Of a DNA stretch of 64,000 nt, positions 8,496 to 15,687 are shown piece by piece. The stretch spans positions 358,995-422,994 of the forward strand of contig AP023053.1 of the NCBI GenBank assembly GCA_019703815.1, written 5' to 3'. Under the pieces are notes generated by a model. That model was not told the origin of the DNA. It ran no database searches and worked only from the letters and a program-made list of their open reading frames with translations. A program made the translations under genes and the position numbers. Numbering within the stretch: position 1 is the first letter of the stretch; each line of letters starts with the position of its first letter. The DNA comes from Thaumasiovibrio occultus. GTDB taxonomy: Bacteria > Pseudomonadota > Gammaproteobacteria > Enterobacterales > Vibrionaceae.

Positions 8496-8750
8496 AAACG
8501 CGCACGCACATTTCTTCTCGAACCCATTTTAAACATGGGATTTTTATGCGCGTTTATACCTGAGCATACTCACATTTTTCACAACATAAGAGTCAGTTAC
8601 GTTTCTGCGGATTGAGATAGTAGGTTTGAAAACGCGCATGCGCACTTTTCTGGGTGGTGTATTTGAGGTTATGGTGATAACTTTGTTGTAATACAATTAG
8701 TTAACGATGCGCGATTTTACTGGTCTAATGAGGTAAACGCGCATGCACAC
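8496..8750. repeat. five AAACGCGCA-type repeats in alternating orientation
   Basis: Copies at 8496-8504 (+), 8547-8555 (-), 8630-8638 (+), 8708-8718 (-, one extra base) and 8735-8743 (+). Each is preceded, on its own strand, by a G-rich pair and A/T. The first pair forms a 60-bp inverted repeat with an inner CCCAT/ATGGG stem; the third copy contains the palindrome GCGCATGCGC. The whole stretch 8137-8782 has no convincing gene. Function unknown; could be degenerate integron sites, protein-binding sites or a small repeat family. Confidence 0.6.
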
Positions 8751-8766
8751 TAATAAGCTGTTAGGG
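8702..8766 (+). other. degenerate attC/attI-like site at left end of cassette cluster
   Basis: Begins TAAC (8702) and ends with GTTAGGG (8760-8766), close to the R' core GTTRRRY, just upstream of the first cassette gene. It contains complementary arms ATGCGCG/CGCGCAT, but the arms are asymmetrically placed, so the site is either degenerate or an attI-like boundary. Confidence 0.4.
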
Positions 8767-8782
8767 CTTTTGGAGCTTACGA

Positions 8783-9265
8783 ATGAAAGCCAGTGATTTA
8801 ATGAAAAAGCTCGAAGCTGCTCCCGAATATCAGGAGATGCAAAAGCGTAAAGCTCTGGATTTAAAAGAGAGAGAAGATGTTCTGGCAGAGGATGAACGAA
8901 GCTTAATCGAAGAGCTATCCTCAATTGGCTATGAAGTCGAATCAGTTTGGGACTTCGTCAACAATAATAATCGCCATGAGTTTTTACGTAAGTTTAATGG
9001 CAGCTATGCTGGAGCCTATCCAATTTTGGTCAAGCACCTAAATATTGATCATCACCCGAGAATTAGAGAGGGTATTATTCGTGCTCTCACGGAAAAAGAT
9101 GCCAATGAAGTGGCCTCTGAGTCTTTATTAGCTGAGTTTTATAAAGAACAAGACTTGAATTTAAAGTGGGTGTTTGCAATTGCTTTGCGCACAGTTTTAA
9201 CACGCTCCCAAAAAGCTAAGCACCCTGAATATAAGGAAGTTTACAATGGCAAGGGTCAGCCCTAA
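8783..9265 (+). CDS. hypothetical cassette protein, HEAT-repeat-like
   Basis: 160-residue protein of unknown function, first gene of the cassette cluster. The N-terminal 50 residues are a charged helix or coiled coil. The middle (HEFLRKFNGSYAGAYPIL) and the C-terminal part (HHPRIREGIIRALTEK, LKWVFAIALRTVL) look like two to three HEAT/armadillo helical hairpins. The start is supported by TGGAG 9 nt upstream. The stop codon TAA is part of the R'' TAAC of the following attC, a hallmark of integron cassettes. The gene is more A+T-rich than kefB. HEAT-type cassette proteins are common but uncharacterised; an immunity or scaffold role would be a guess. Confidence 0.8.
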   Translation: MKASDLMKKLEAAPEYQEMQKRKALDLKEREDVLAEDERSLIEELSSIGYEVESVWDFVNNNNRHEFLRKFNGSYAGAYPILVKHLNIDHHPRIREGIIRALTEKDANEVASESLLAEFYKEQDLNLKWVFAIALRTVLTRSQKAKHPEYKEVYNGKGQP

Positions 9266-9330
9266 CAAGCGCATGTTGTCGGACTGGTTTTCCGCTGCGC
9301 TCCAAACCAGCCGCAAATGCGGGCGTTATA
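9261..9330 (+). other. integron attC recombination site 1
   Basis: Starts TAACAAGCGCAT (9263) and ends ATGCGGGCGTTA (to 9328). TAAC/GTTA ends, GCGCAT/ATGCGG arms and an inner CTGGTTT/AAACCAG stem (9284-9290 with 9304-9310) fold into the imperfect hairpin typical of attC. It lies directly between two short genes and overlaps the stop of the first. Confidence 0.8.
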
Positions 9331-9345
9331 TTTTGGAAGGCACCG

Positions 9346-9657
9346 ATGAAAGCTGAAGAATTCGTCTCTCTAGTAAAAGAAAATTCAAGGGACTTTGCTA
9401 TCGATTGGGCTGAGGGATCTAACATTGGTGTGTCTAAAGAGGCTCAGTTGTGGGCTAACAACCTTACCCCTCAACATAAGCGGTTACTAAGGGAAATCCT
9501 CAGTGAAACAGTTGATATCAGCCTCATCAATCTATTTGAAATCATGGATGGTGTTCACAGCACAACTGTTGAACCAGTAGAGGCATCGATAGGTTCCGAT
9601 AAAATTTCTGGCCAAGGATGTAAGCAGTTGCATGATTTGTATGCAAGCAAAATATAA
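9346..9657 (+). CDS. hypothetical cassette protein (103 aa)
   Basis: 103-residue, probably soluble and mostly helical protein with no family I recognise. It begins MKAEEFVSLVKENSRDF and is acidic overall; no signal peptide or membrane segment is visible. Start 9346 has GGAAGG about 7 nt upstream. It is flanked by attC sites 1 and 2, and its TAA stop again forms part of the next TAAC, so it is the coding part of a mobile gene cassette. Function unknown. Confidence 0.72.
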   Translation: MKAEEFVSLVKENSRDFAIDWAEGSNIGVSKEAQLWANNLTPQHKRLLREILSETVDISLINLFEIMDGVHSTTVEPVEASIGSDKISGQGCKQLHDLYASKI

Positions 9658-9731
9658 CAAGGCCATCAAACATCTCGCCCTGCGGGCTCTGGACTCGCAA
9701 AAATTGCTCGCCGTTTATGGCAGCGTTATGT
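9653..9731 (+). other. integron attC recombination site 2
   Basis: Ends TAAC (9655) and GTTA (9725-9728). Arms GGCCATCAAAC and GTTTATGGC pair with a single bulged C, the extrahelical-base pattern of attC sites. Central part differs from site 1, as expected for cassettes of different origin. Confidence 0.78.
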
Positions 9732-9771
9732 GCTTTCTAATGTCGGTAGCATGAGGAGTGGGGAATAATTG

Positions 9772-10251
9772 ATGAGTGAATATGAGTTTGTATCTGTTAT
9801 TTTAGCTGCTATTGCAGCTCTTATTAGCCTAGTTGTATGGAACGGGCAAAGAAAGTTGCAACAAGAAAGTTTAGATATGCAAAAGGCGACAGCTGAGTTA
9901 GCCAAAAAGCAGCTTGAAGTATTAATGCGTGAAGATCAGGTGAAAAACTCAGCTCGACTAAAATTAGCTTTGGTAAGCAAGGGAAATGGATATAAGTTCG
10001 TTATCACTAACGTTAGCGATGTTGATGCTCAAGATGTAAACTTCGAACTTTTGCTAGATTCAAATCGGCATAGTCCTCTCATTGAATCTGATCTCGCAGA
10101 AAAGTTACCAGCTCCAAAGCTCCAAAGTGGCTGCGAGCTTAGTTTGATTGCTGCAATCAGTAAAAGCACACCAATGGCTTACAATGCTAGGTTGTCTTGG
10201 CGTAATCCAAATGGTGAAATCGTTTACGATGACACATATGTAGCGCTCTAG
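9772..10251 (+). CDS. hypothetical cassette protein, membrane-anchored
   Basis: 159-residue protein, function unknown. One N-terminal membrane segment (about residues 6-24, FVSVILAAIAALISLVVW) is followed by a coiled coil (about 26-62, QRKLQQESLDMQKA) and a C-terminal beta-rich domain (LALVSKGNGYKFVITNVS, then a final strand NGEIVYDDTYVAL) that resembles an immunoglobulin-like sandwich. An AGGAG at 9754-9758 serves either the ATG at 9772 or a TTG one codon earlier. It lies between attC 2 and a truncated attC, so it is the third cassette. Confidence 0.75.
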   Translation: MSEYEFVSVILAAIAALISLVVWNGQRKLQQESLDMQKATAELAKKQLEVLMREDQVKNSARLKLALVSKGNGYKFVITNVSDVDAQDVNFELLLDSNRHSPLIESDLAEKLPAPKLQSGCELSLIAAISKSTPMAYNARLSWRNPNGEIVYDDTYVAL

Positions 10252-10261
10252 TGTACGCACA

Positions 10262-10278
10262 TAACAAGCAATTCAAGC
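10262..10278 (+). other. truncated attC (left half only)
   Basis: TAACAAGCAATTCAAG matches the left half of common Vibrio attC repeats, but no matching right arm or GTTA end occurs in the following 70 bases. The cassette cluster therefore ends at a broken site. Confidence 0.6.
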
Positions 10279-10508
10279 TGATTCTGGACTTGATCCGTTT
10301 TACTGGACACGCAATGACGCCCTAACTCGAATATGTTCAAAAGCTTGCTACAGATTGATCGGATTTTATTACCATTTAAGCAGTGTTTCTGGTAGCAATG
10401 CGCCTCAACAATGATCAAGATTTAGCTTTTTGTGGTGTAAGAGTCGCTTGAAAAGGCATTTTCCCGATCAAATGTGACTGTCCATCGACACTTGGCGATG
10501 GACTGAAG

Positions 10509-11048
10509 TTACTTAACGATAGATTGTATCGTGCGAAATTTTGGATGCTCTGCGGTTTTCATCAGCTCGAACAGCGCCAACTCTACCGTGGTGGTCAAAA
10601 TACCAAAGTGGTGAAAACGTTGGATCGCATTGGCGGTTTGATAAGCCTCTCTCGATGAAATCGCATCGACAACCACTTCGACCAAATAGTCCGACTGATA
10701 TAAATCCATTGCGGTTTGATACACGCAGATGTGCGATTCTATTCCGCAAACCAGTACGTGATCGCGCTCAAGTTGATCTAAATGCTGGCGCACAGCAAGC
10801 TCAGACAAGCAGCTAAACCCCATTTTGGCAAACGGTGTTTGATCGCTGAGTAACGCTTGCAATTCGGGGATCGTTGGCCCCAGTTTTTCAGGATTTTGCT
10901 CGACCCAGATGATTGGAATATCAAGGGCTTGCGCTCCTTTGATTAGACGCTGCAAGTTTTGAAATAGCGACTCTTTTTGATGCATTAATTGGGCTAGCTT
11001 ACCCTGAACATCCACAAGAACTAATACGGTGTTGGTCGGTTGGGTCAT
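10509..11048 (-). CDS. isochorismatase-family cysteine hydrolase (YcaC-like)
   Basis: Hydrolase of the isochorismatase superfamily, substrate unknown. 179 residues with a complete catalytic triad: D13 (LVLVDVQGKL), K75 (TPFAKMGFSC) and C108 (GIESHICVYQTA). The length and lack of extra domains fit the YcaC-like group rather than the siderophore isochorismatases. It stands alone on the minus strand, between the cassette cluster and the sortase-system genes. A perfect 8-bp hairpin (10480-10503) lies just past its stop but has no clear T-run. Confidence 0.88.
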   Translation of the reverse strand: MTQPTNTVLVLVDVQGKLAQLMHQKESLFQNLQRLIKGAQALDIPIIWVEQNPEKLGPTIPELQALLSDQTPFAKMGFSCLSELAVRQHLDQLERDHVLVCGIESHICVYQTAMDLYQSDYLVEVVVDAISSREAYQTANAIQRFHHFGILTTTVELALFELMKTAEHPKFRTIQSIVK

Positions 11049-11244
11049 AGCAAACTCTCACAGAATTGGTTTTACTGTCAGCTATTTAGCATAGTGCGCT
11101 AGTGTGAAATTGCGGTGATAATTTACCAAGTGTAGGCGCAAAATTCGCTATTTTGTGACCGCTCACTATTTTTAAGTTGAGCTGATGGCGATGAGTTCAA
11201 TTCACATAACACTGCGTTAAAACTGAATGCGTCAACATTGAGTA

Positions 11245-11274
11245 CGCAACGCAACGCAACGCAACGCAGCGCAG
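11245..11274. repeat. pentanucleotide microsatellite CGCAA/CGCAG
   Basis: Four CGCAA units followed by two CGCAG units, in the intergenic stretch between the hydrolase and the pdsS terminator. Copy number could vary by slippage. Confidence 0.85.
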
Positions 11275-11281
11275 CGCGATG

Positions 11282-11322
11282 AAAAGGCACTTTGCCCTGC
11301 AATGATGCTGCAGGGCAAAGTG
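11282..11322 (-). terminator. rho-independent terminator after pdsRS
   Basis: Perfect 13-bp stem 11288-11300 with 11310-11322 (CACTTTGCCCTGC and its complement); on the minus strand it is followed by CCTTTTC. Confidence 0.85.
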
Positions 11323-11350
11323 GGTGAAAGCAATGCACGAACAGCTTGTC

Positions 11351-13477
11351 TTATTGGATAGGCAATTCAATCACTGCCGCGACGCCATCGGGGCGATAGC
11401 GGTTTTCAAGCCGAATGGTGCCGGCATGAAACGCGGTGATCTGTCGTGCAATGTACAAGCCGAGCCCAAGGTGTGGCTTGGTCGACTTTCCTTTTTCACG
11501 AATGGAAATCATGGAATTAAACAGCTGATCTTGCATTTTGTCTGGCAGATGCGCGCCACAGTTACTCACGGCAATGATGGCGGTATTGCCATCGATCGTC
11601 ATCTCAATCCGAATCGGCGTGCCGTCTTGGCGAAAATCCAACCCATTTGAGACGATTTTGTCTAAACACTGGGCGAAATGATCCGGCGAGCCCAGTATAT
11701 CGACCTGAGTCGCATCGATATGGGTTTCAAATTCGGCTTCGGGGTAGGCGAGCTTATAACCTTCACTACAGCCAATGAGCACTTCATTTAGGCTAAAGAC
11801 TTCTTTGTCGACATGCTCAAGGCTCTGCTCGATTCGGTTGGCTTCGGTCATCAGGGTCAAAATGGTGTTGAGTCGACCAATCCCTTCTTGCGCCCGCGTG
11901 ATGTATTGCTGGTTGGCAGGCTCGGTTTCGAAAAAAGCCAAGTTTTCCAGTGACGAGCGCACCACCGCAACCGGCGTTCGCAATTCATGGGCTAACCGCG
12001 ATGACATCTGCTCTAGATAATGGTGGTAGTCATCTAGCCGCTCGACCATGGCACCTAGACCGCGTGACAGATCGCCAATCTCATCTTTGCTGGGATCGAT
12101 AGCGATGACGCCACGTACTTTACCTTGGTCATCGACGGCGGCATCGGTTTGGTCACGCAAGCGCCGGATCCGGCTCGATAGATGAGAGGCAAACAGCACC
12201 AATAGCGTAATGCCAATGATGATAACCGCGCTACTTAAGCTAAACAGACCACGCAATGCTTGAGTGCGCAACGCTTGGATCCCGGCATTGGTTTCTTCGG
12301 CAATCACCACACCAACCACATCGCCGTTCACCCAAATCGGGTGGGTGGCACTTAAGATCACCACATCGTTGTCTTGCTGATTTCTATCTTGCCGCCAACG
12401 CAAATACGGCTGACCCGTCAGGGCTTGCGTAATGTGGACGCCAGAAACCTTGTTTCCCTCGGCGGGTGCTTCGGTTTGCTTGATGTTGGGGAGCGGAAAC
12501 AGCCAGCTGTAGAACTGGTTGATAAGGTTTTGGATGTGGTTGTTCTGCGCAGGGGGAGACACATCGCCCCATAAACTCTCGCCACCATTTAGTGAGCCAA
12601 CTTGGGCCAAGATTTGGCGATGGGAGTCCACTACCGTCAGTTTGGCTTGGCTATGGGTCATTGCGGCTAAACGCTGTTCAATGCCGGTGTCTGGAAGCAG
12701 CAAACGTCCCATTCGAGCGGGATCTTGAAGGCTGGCGGTAGCGATAATGGTTTCGACATCGCGGCTGTGGGTTTTGGTGACGTTGTGCCAACCAAACGCG
12801 AGCTGATGATGGATCCAGCCAACAGGTAGGGATAGCTCAAGCTGATAGCCGGTGTCGGTGGTGTGCCATTGCCCTTGAATTGCTGTTTCTGGCTGGTAAT
12901 TACCCGGATTGTTGGCGTTGCCGGTTAAGCGGTACGCGGCAAATTCATCGTCGGGGAGCAAAGGAATAATCACGCGTGTTAGCTCACCGGACGCAGTAGT
13001 AAATACTATGGTGAGGTGATCGTTACGATCGGCGCGTTCGCGTTGCGGTTGCCTTGGAATGGGCGTGCTATCGGTGACGTTAAACTGGATAAACAGCGTA
13101 TCGTTGACCCGCCCCAATAGAGCGCTAAACGCAAAACTGCTCTCGTTATAGCGATAGCGAGAATATTGCACGAAATGCTCGCCATAATGCTGCGGCGACA
13201 GGGCAGGCCAGTCGTTGAATTGACCGTCAACGACTGGCGCACTTGGCAAGGGATAGGCGTAGAGATCGCGACTTTGCAATTGAAAATTACTGCTGGCGAA
13301 CAGCGCTGGCTGCTCGTGCAGTGACATCGCGATGGCTTGGGCGGTGCCGAGCAGGTTATTTTCCTGCCCTTGACGGAGCACGCGTTCCATTTCCCACAGG
13401 TAGCGGTAACCCAACCAAGGGATCAAGATCAGAAAACTGCAGATCAGCACCGCTTTTAACCTTAGGGTGATCCTCAT
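11351..13477 (-). CDS. pdsS: histidine kinase of the proteobacterial dedicated sortase system
   Basis: 708-residue membrane sensor kinase. TM1 is about residues 7-24. A large periplasmic region opens with VVDGQFNDWP and looks like a CBM9/DOMON-type beta-sandwich (FAYRLTGNAN-like strands). TM2 is about 410-432 (SSAVIIIGITLLVLFASHL), followed by a HAMP segment. HisKA carries the phospho-acceptor in SSRLAHELRTPVAVVRSS (about residue 494); the ATPase domain has KIVSNGLDF and HLGLGLYIARQI. Its start overlaps the pdsR stop by ATGA. Size, architecture and the neighbouring pdsR and pdsO match the PDS family models (TIGR03785-type), judged from memory. Confidence 0.85.
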   Translation of the reverse strand: MRITLRLKAVLICSFLILIPWLGYRYLWEMERVLRQGQENNLLGTAQAIAMSLHEQPALFASSNFQLQSRDLYAYPLPSAPVVDGQFNDWPALSPQHYGEHFVQYSRYRYNESSFAFSALLGRVNDTLFIQFNVTDSTPIPRQPQRERADRNDHLTIVFTTASGELTRVIIPLLPDDEFAAYRLTGNANNPGNYQPETAIQGQWHTTDTGYQLELSLPVGWIHHQLAFGWHNVTKTHSRDVETIIATASLQDPARMGRLLLPDTGIEQRLAAMTHSQAKLTVVDSHRQILAQVGSLNGGESLWGDVSPPAQNNHIQNLINQFYSWLFPLPNIKQTEAPAEGNKVSGVHITQALTGQPYLRWRQDRNQQDNDVVILSATHPIWVNGDVVGVVIAEETNAGIQALRTQALRGLFSLSSAVIIIGITLLVLFASHLSSRIRRLRDQTDAAVDDQGKVRGVIAIDPSKDEIGDLSRGLGAMVERLDDYHHYLEQMSSRLAHELRTPVAVVRSSLENLAFFETEPANQQYITRAQEGIGRLNTILTLMTEANRIEQSLEHVDKEVFSLNEVLIGCSEGYKLAYPEAEFETHIDATQVDILGSPDHFAQCLDKIVSNGLDFRQDGTPIRIEMTIDGNTAIIAVSNCGAHLPDKMQDQLFNSMISIREKGKSTKPHLGLGLYIARQITAFHAGTIRLENRYRPDGVAAVIELPIQ

Positions 13478-14169
13478 TTATTCGGCTCCTGCCAGCGATA
13501 GCCCATGCCATACACGGTATTGATGTGATCAAATTGCGCGTCGATAGCGATGAACTTTTTGCGAATGCGTTTGATATGCGAAGTGATGGTGTTGTCATCG
13601 ACGACGATGTGCGCCGCTTCCATTAATGCGTCGCGGCTTTTAACGATACCTGGGCGTTGCACCAGCGCGTAAAGCATCCAAAATTCCGTCACGGTGAGAT
13701 CGAGTGGCTGTTGCTGCCACTGAACCAACATGCGGCTTTTATCTATGGTGAGAAAGCCGCGCTCTAACAGATCTTCTTCGCTGCGCGCTTGTCCGGCTAG
13801 CTCACTGCGACGAAACAGCGCTGCGATCCGCGCCATTAGATGGGGCAAGCTGATATCTTTAGTGAGATAGTCATCGGCGCCCATTCGCAAGCCCACCACA
13901 GTATCAAAATCACTGTCGCGAGCAGTGAGAAAGACGATTGGCAGAGTTGTCGACATCGCACGCAGGGATTGGCACAACTGAAAGCCGCCGTCGATTTCGT
14001 TATCTAACCCAATATCGATAATGGCGAGATCGGGTAGCCCTTGCTCAAACGCAGCCATTGCGTCTAAACGTGTGGCGTAGCCCGTTACTTTGTAGCCTTG
14101 TCGGGTCAATACATCGGTATAGTTCGCGCGAATAGCGGCTTCATCTTCAACAATAACGATATGTTTCAT
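13474..14169 (-). CDS. pdsR: response regulator of the dedicated sortase system (OmpR family)
   Basis: 231-residue REC plus winged-helix regulator. REC: IVIVEDEAAIRA, phospho-acceptor D52 in LAIIDIGLD, and FLTARDSDFDTV. C-terminal DNA-binding domain: LTVTEFWMLYALVQRPG and the recognition region DDNTITSHIKRIRKKF, ending in VYGMGYRW. ATG 14169 (MKHIVIV) is the homologous start; the frame stays open upstream to 14655 but reads as Lys/Gln/Glu-rich repeat translation. Upstream is a purine-rich tract with weak Shine-Dalgarno character. Co-transcribed with pdsS, divergent from pdsO. Confidence 0.88.
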   Translation of the reverse strand: MKHIVIVEDEAAIRANYTDVLTRQGYKVTGYATRLDAMAAFEQGLPDLAIIDIGLDNEIDGGFQLCQSLRAMSTTLPIVFLTARDSDFDTVVGLRMGADDYLTKDISLPHLMARIAALFRRSELAGQARSEEDLLERGFLTIDKSRMLVQWQQQPLDLTVTEFWMLYALVQRPGIVKSRDALMEAAHIVVDDNTITSHIKRIRKKFIAIDAQFDHINTVYGMGYRWQEPNK

Positions 14170-14223
14170 CTTTTCTTTCTCTTTGAATTCTTCTGCCAGA
14201 TGGCTTTCAGCTTTTGTCTCTTG

Positions 14224-14265
14224 CTTTCTGCTTTCTGCTTTCTGCTTTTGCTTTTTTGCTTCTGC
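14224..14265. repeat. CTTTCTG heptamer repeat in the pdsR leader
   Basis: Three exact CTTTCTG units at 14224-14244, followed by degenerate CTTTTG/CTTCTG units. It lies 55-95 bp upstream of the pdsR start, in the 307-bp divergent promoter region shared with pdsO. Confidence 0.8.
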
Positions 14266-14476
14266 ATCTCTCTGAGCTTTGTCAGCGATCACTGTATTAC
14301 TTTGTGACGCTGTTATCTGATCTCGACTATACCCGAAATAGAAAGAGGAAAAAGACCGAAATCGTAAAAGCCACATTGTTGCCACAATTGATCGCGACTT
14401 TGCCATTTTTTCAGCCCGATATCGCCAGATTGCTTTGTTTAAATAAGTACATACCAAACGAACAGGAGATTCAAAA

Positions 14477-15199
14477 ATGAAAAAGGCAGTGATGGCAACT
14501 CTAATTACTTCTCTACTGGTAACGAGCCCAGTAATGGCAGCCAATAACGACGACTTGCAAGAAGCGCAGGCGTACGGCTTAGGCGGCGGTGTGGTTGCGG
14601 GGGCAATTGTGGGCGGCCCCGTTGGTGCCATTGTCGGCGGGATTGTCGGTGGCATTCTTGGCTCTGCCGTCGGCTACGAGCAAGAAGTACAAAACGCCCA
14701 ACAAGAGGCGCTCGCCTCACAACAAGCGCTACTGGACTTAGAAGCCGAAAACGCCATGCTCGCGGGCATTGAGCGCGATTACGAACTATCGCAGATTGAA
14801 AATGCGCGTTTGATTTCGCAGATGGAAACACAAGCGCAGAATCCGGTGCCATTAGAGCTCAACATTCAGTTCCAAACTGGCTCGGCGGAGTTGGAGTCCT
14901 TGTATTACACCCAACTCGATATGTTGGCGGAAGTGATGCGCAGCAGCGAGCAGCAGCAATGGATCATTGAAGGTCACGCCGACCGCGTGGGCAATCCGGA
15001 GTACAACTATCTGTTGTCGGAAGAGCGCGCGTATCAGGTACGCAACTATTTGGTTGACCGTGGCGTTGATGAGTTTCAGTTGATCATCGACCCAATGGGG
15101 GATGCAAATCCGGTGATGGAAGAAGAGTCGTTAGAAAATAACGTATTTGACCGCCGAGTAACGATCAGTCATTGGGAAGTGCAAACGGCGCAGCGTTAA
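14477..15199 (+). CDS. pdsO: OmpA-family protein of the dedicated sortase system
   Basis: 240 residues. A Sec signal peptide (about 1-21, ending SPVMA) is followed by a glycine-zipper membrane segment (GGPVGAIVGGIVGGILGSAV, about residues 43-62), a helical/coiled-coil stretch, and a C-terminal OmpA-like peptidoglycan-binding domain (IQFQTGSAELES, IIEGHADRVGNPEYN, LSEERAYQVRNYL). AGGAGA is placed 8 nt before the ATG. In known PDS loci pdsO precedes the substrate and sortase genes; here neither follows. Confidence 0.88.
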   Translation: MKKAVMATLITSLLVTSPVMAANNDDLQEAQAYGLGGGVVAGAIVGGPVGAIVGGIVGGILGSAVGYEQEVQNAQQEALASQQALLDLEAENAMLAGIERDYELSQIENARLISQMETQAQNPVPLELNIQFQTGSAELESLYYTQLDMLAEVMRSSEQQQWIIEGHADRVGNPEYNYLLSEERAYQVRNYLVDRGVDEFQLIIDPMGDANPVMEEESLENNVFDRRVTISHWEVQTAQR

Positions 15200-15293
15200 T
15201 TGAGACGTCAATCAGGGAAAAGAGATGAAAATTCGGTCAGGTAGCCGAGCAGGCTACCACCGTAAGGATCCGGTAAGGAAAGGAGTGATAATT

Positions 15294-15362
15294 ATGATCC
15301 GAGAAACACATTACTACGCAATCAGTGCGTTGCTATTACTGTTGTTTGTCTCAGTTGTTTAG
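15294..15362 (+). CDS. 22-aa hydrophobic peptide A
   Basis: Tiny open frame: a polar start (MIRETHYYAIS) followed by a Leu/Val-rich helix (ALLLLLFVSVV), so a predicted single membrane span. AAGGAAAGGAG lies 8 nt before the ATG, a very good site. An inverted repeat GGTAGCC/GGCTACC (15240-15258) precedes it, and a 10-bp hairpin (15360-15388) begins at its stop. A second frame of identical length and similar pattern follows 55 nt later. Not recognised; the form recalls type I toxins such as Ibs, or small membrane subunits. Inference only. Confidence 0.5.
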   Translation: MIRETHYYAISALLLLLFVSVV

Positions 15363-15417
15363 CGTCGAGATTGAGCCCTTCTCGGCGCTAAGCACTGAAT
15401 TTATCGGAGGATGACGT

Positions 15418-15486
15418 ATGCTAACCTTGATTAAAATCCATCAAATTAGTCTTGTGCTTATTCTGCTGTTACTGAACGTCTCTTAG
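15418..15486 (+). CDS. 22-aa hydrophobic peptide B
   Basis: Second 22-codon frame (MLTLIKIHQIS then LVLILLLLNVS). It shares with peptide A its length, Ile-Ser at positions 10-11 and a Leu-rich C-terminal half. CGGAGG stands 7 nt before the ATG. A 9-bp hairpin (GCTGTTCAA/TTGAACAGC, 15556-15584) lies 70 nt downstream. The two together occupy the place where a PDS substrate and sortase would be expected after pdsO. Confidence 0.5.
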   Translation: MLTLIKIHQISLVLILLLLNVS

Positions 15487-15603
15487 GGTTACTGAAATCC
15501 AAAAGAGAAGATGCCTGCTCATCGCGTTTTCACGCTGATAGAGCCATCACGCTGAGCTGTTCAAATTGAGCCTGATTGAACAGCGTAGCGCTGACCACTT
15601 CTT

Positions 15604-15687
15604 CACTAAACTACCTTGTTTCATTGAGCAACCTCGTCTCACCAAACTGCCTCATCTCAAAAAACTACCGCGTCTCACCGAACTGCC
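15604..15687. repeat. 18-bp tandem repeat, about 4.7 copies
   Basis: Units start at 15604, 15622, 15640, 15658 and 15676, consensus near CACCAAACTACCTCGTCT. One plus-strand frame reads as hexapeptides of the type LTKLPR, but no start codon with a ribosome site precedes it. It ends 8 bp before the cheV stop codon. Confidence 0.75.

Noticed and set aside
8314-8511. Minus-strand 65-codon frame beside the AAACGCGCA repeats
   Set aside because: It starts inside a repeat copy, has no ribosome site and no protein-like motif.
14170-14655. N-terminal extension of pdsR
   Set aside because: The added residues are translated simple repeats overlapping pdsO on the other strand; homologous regulators begin at MKHIVIVEDE.
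15294-15486. The two 22-codon frames as amino-acid leader peptides (attenuator)
   Set aside because: No biosynthetic operon follows on the plus strand and the hairpins lack terminator T-runs.
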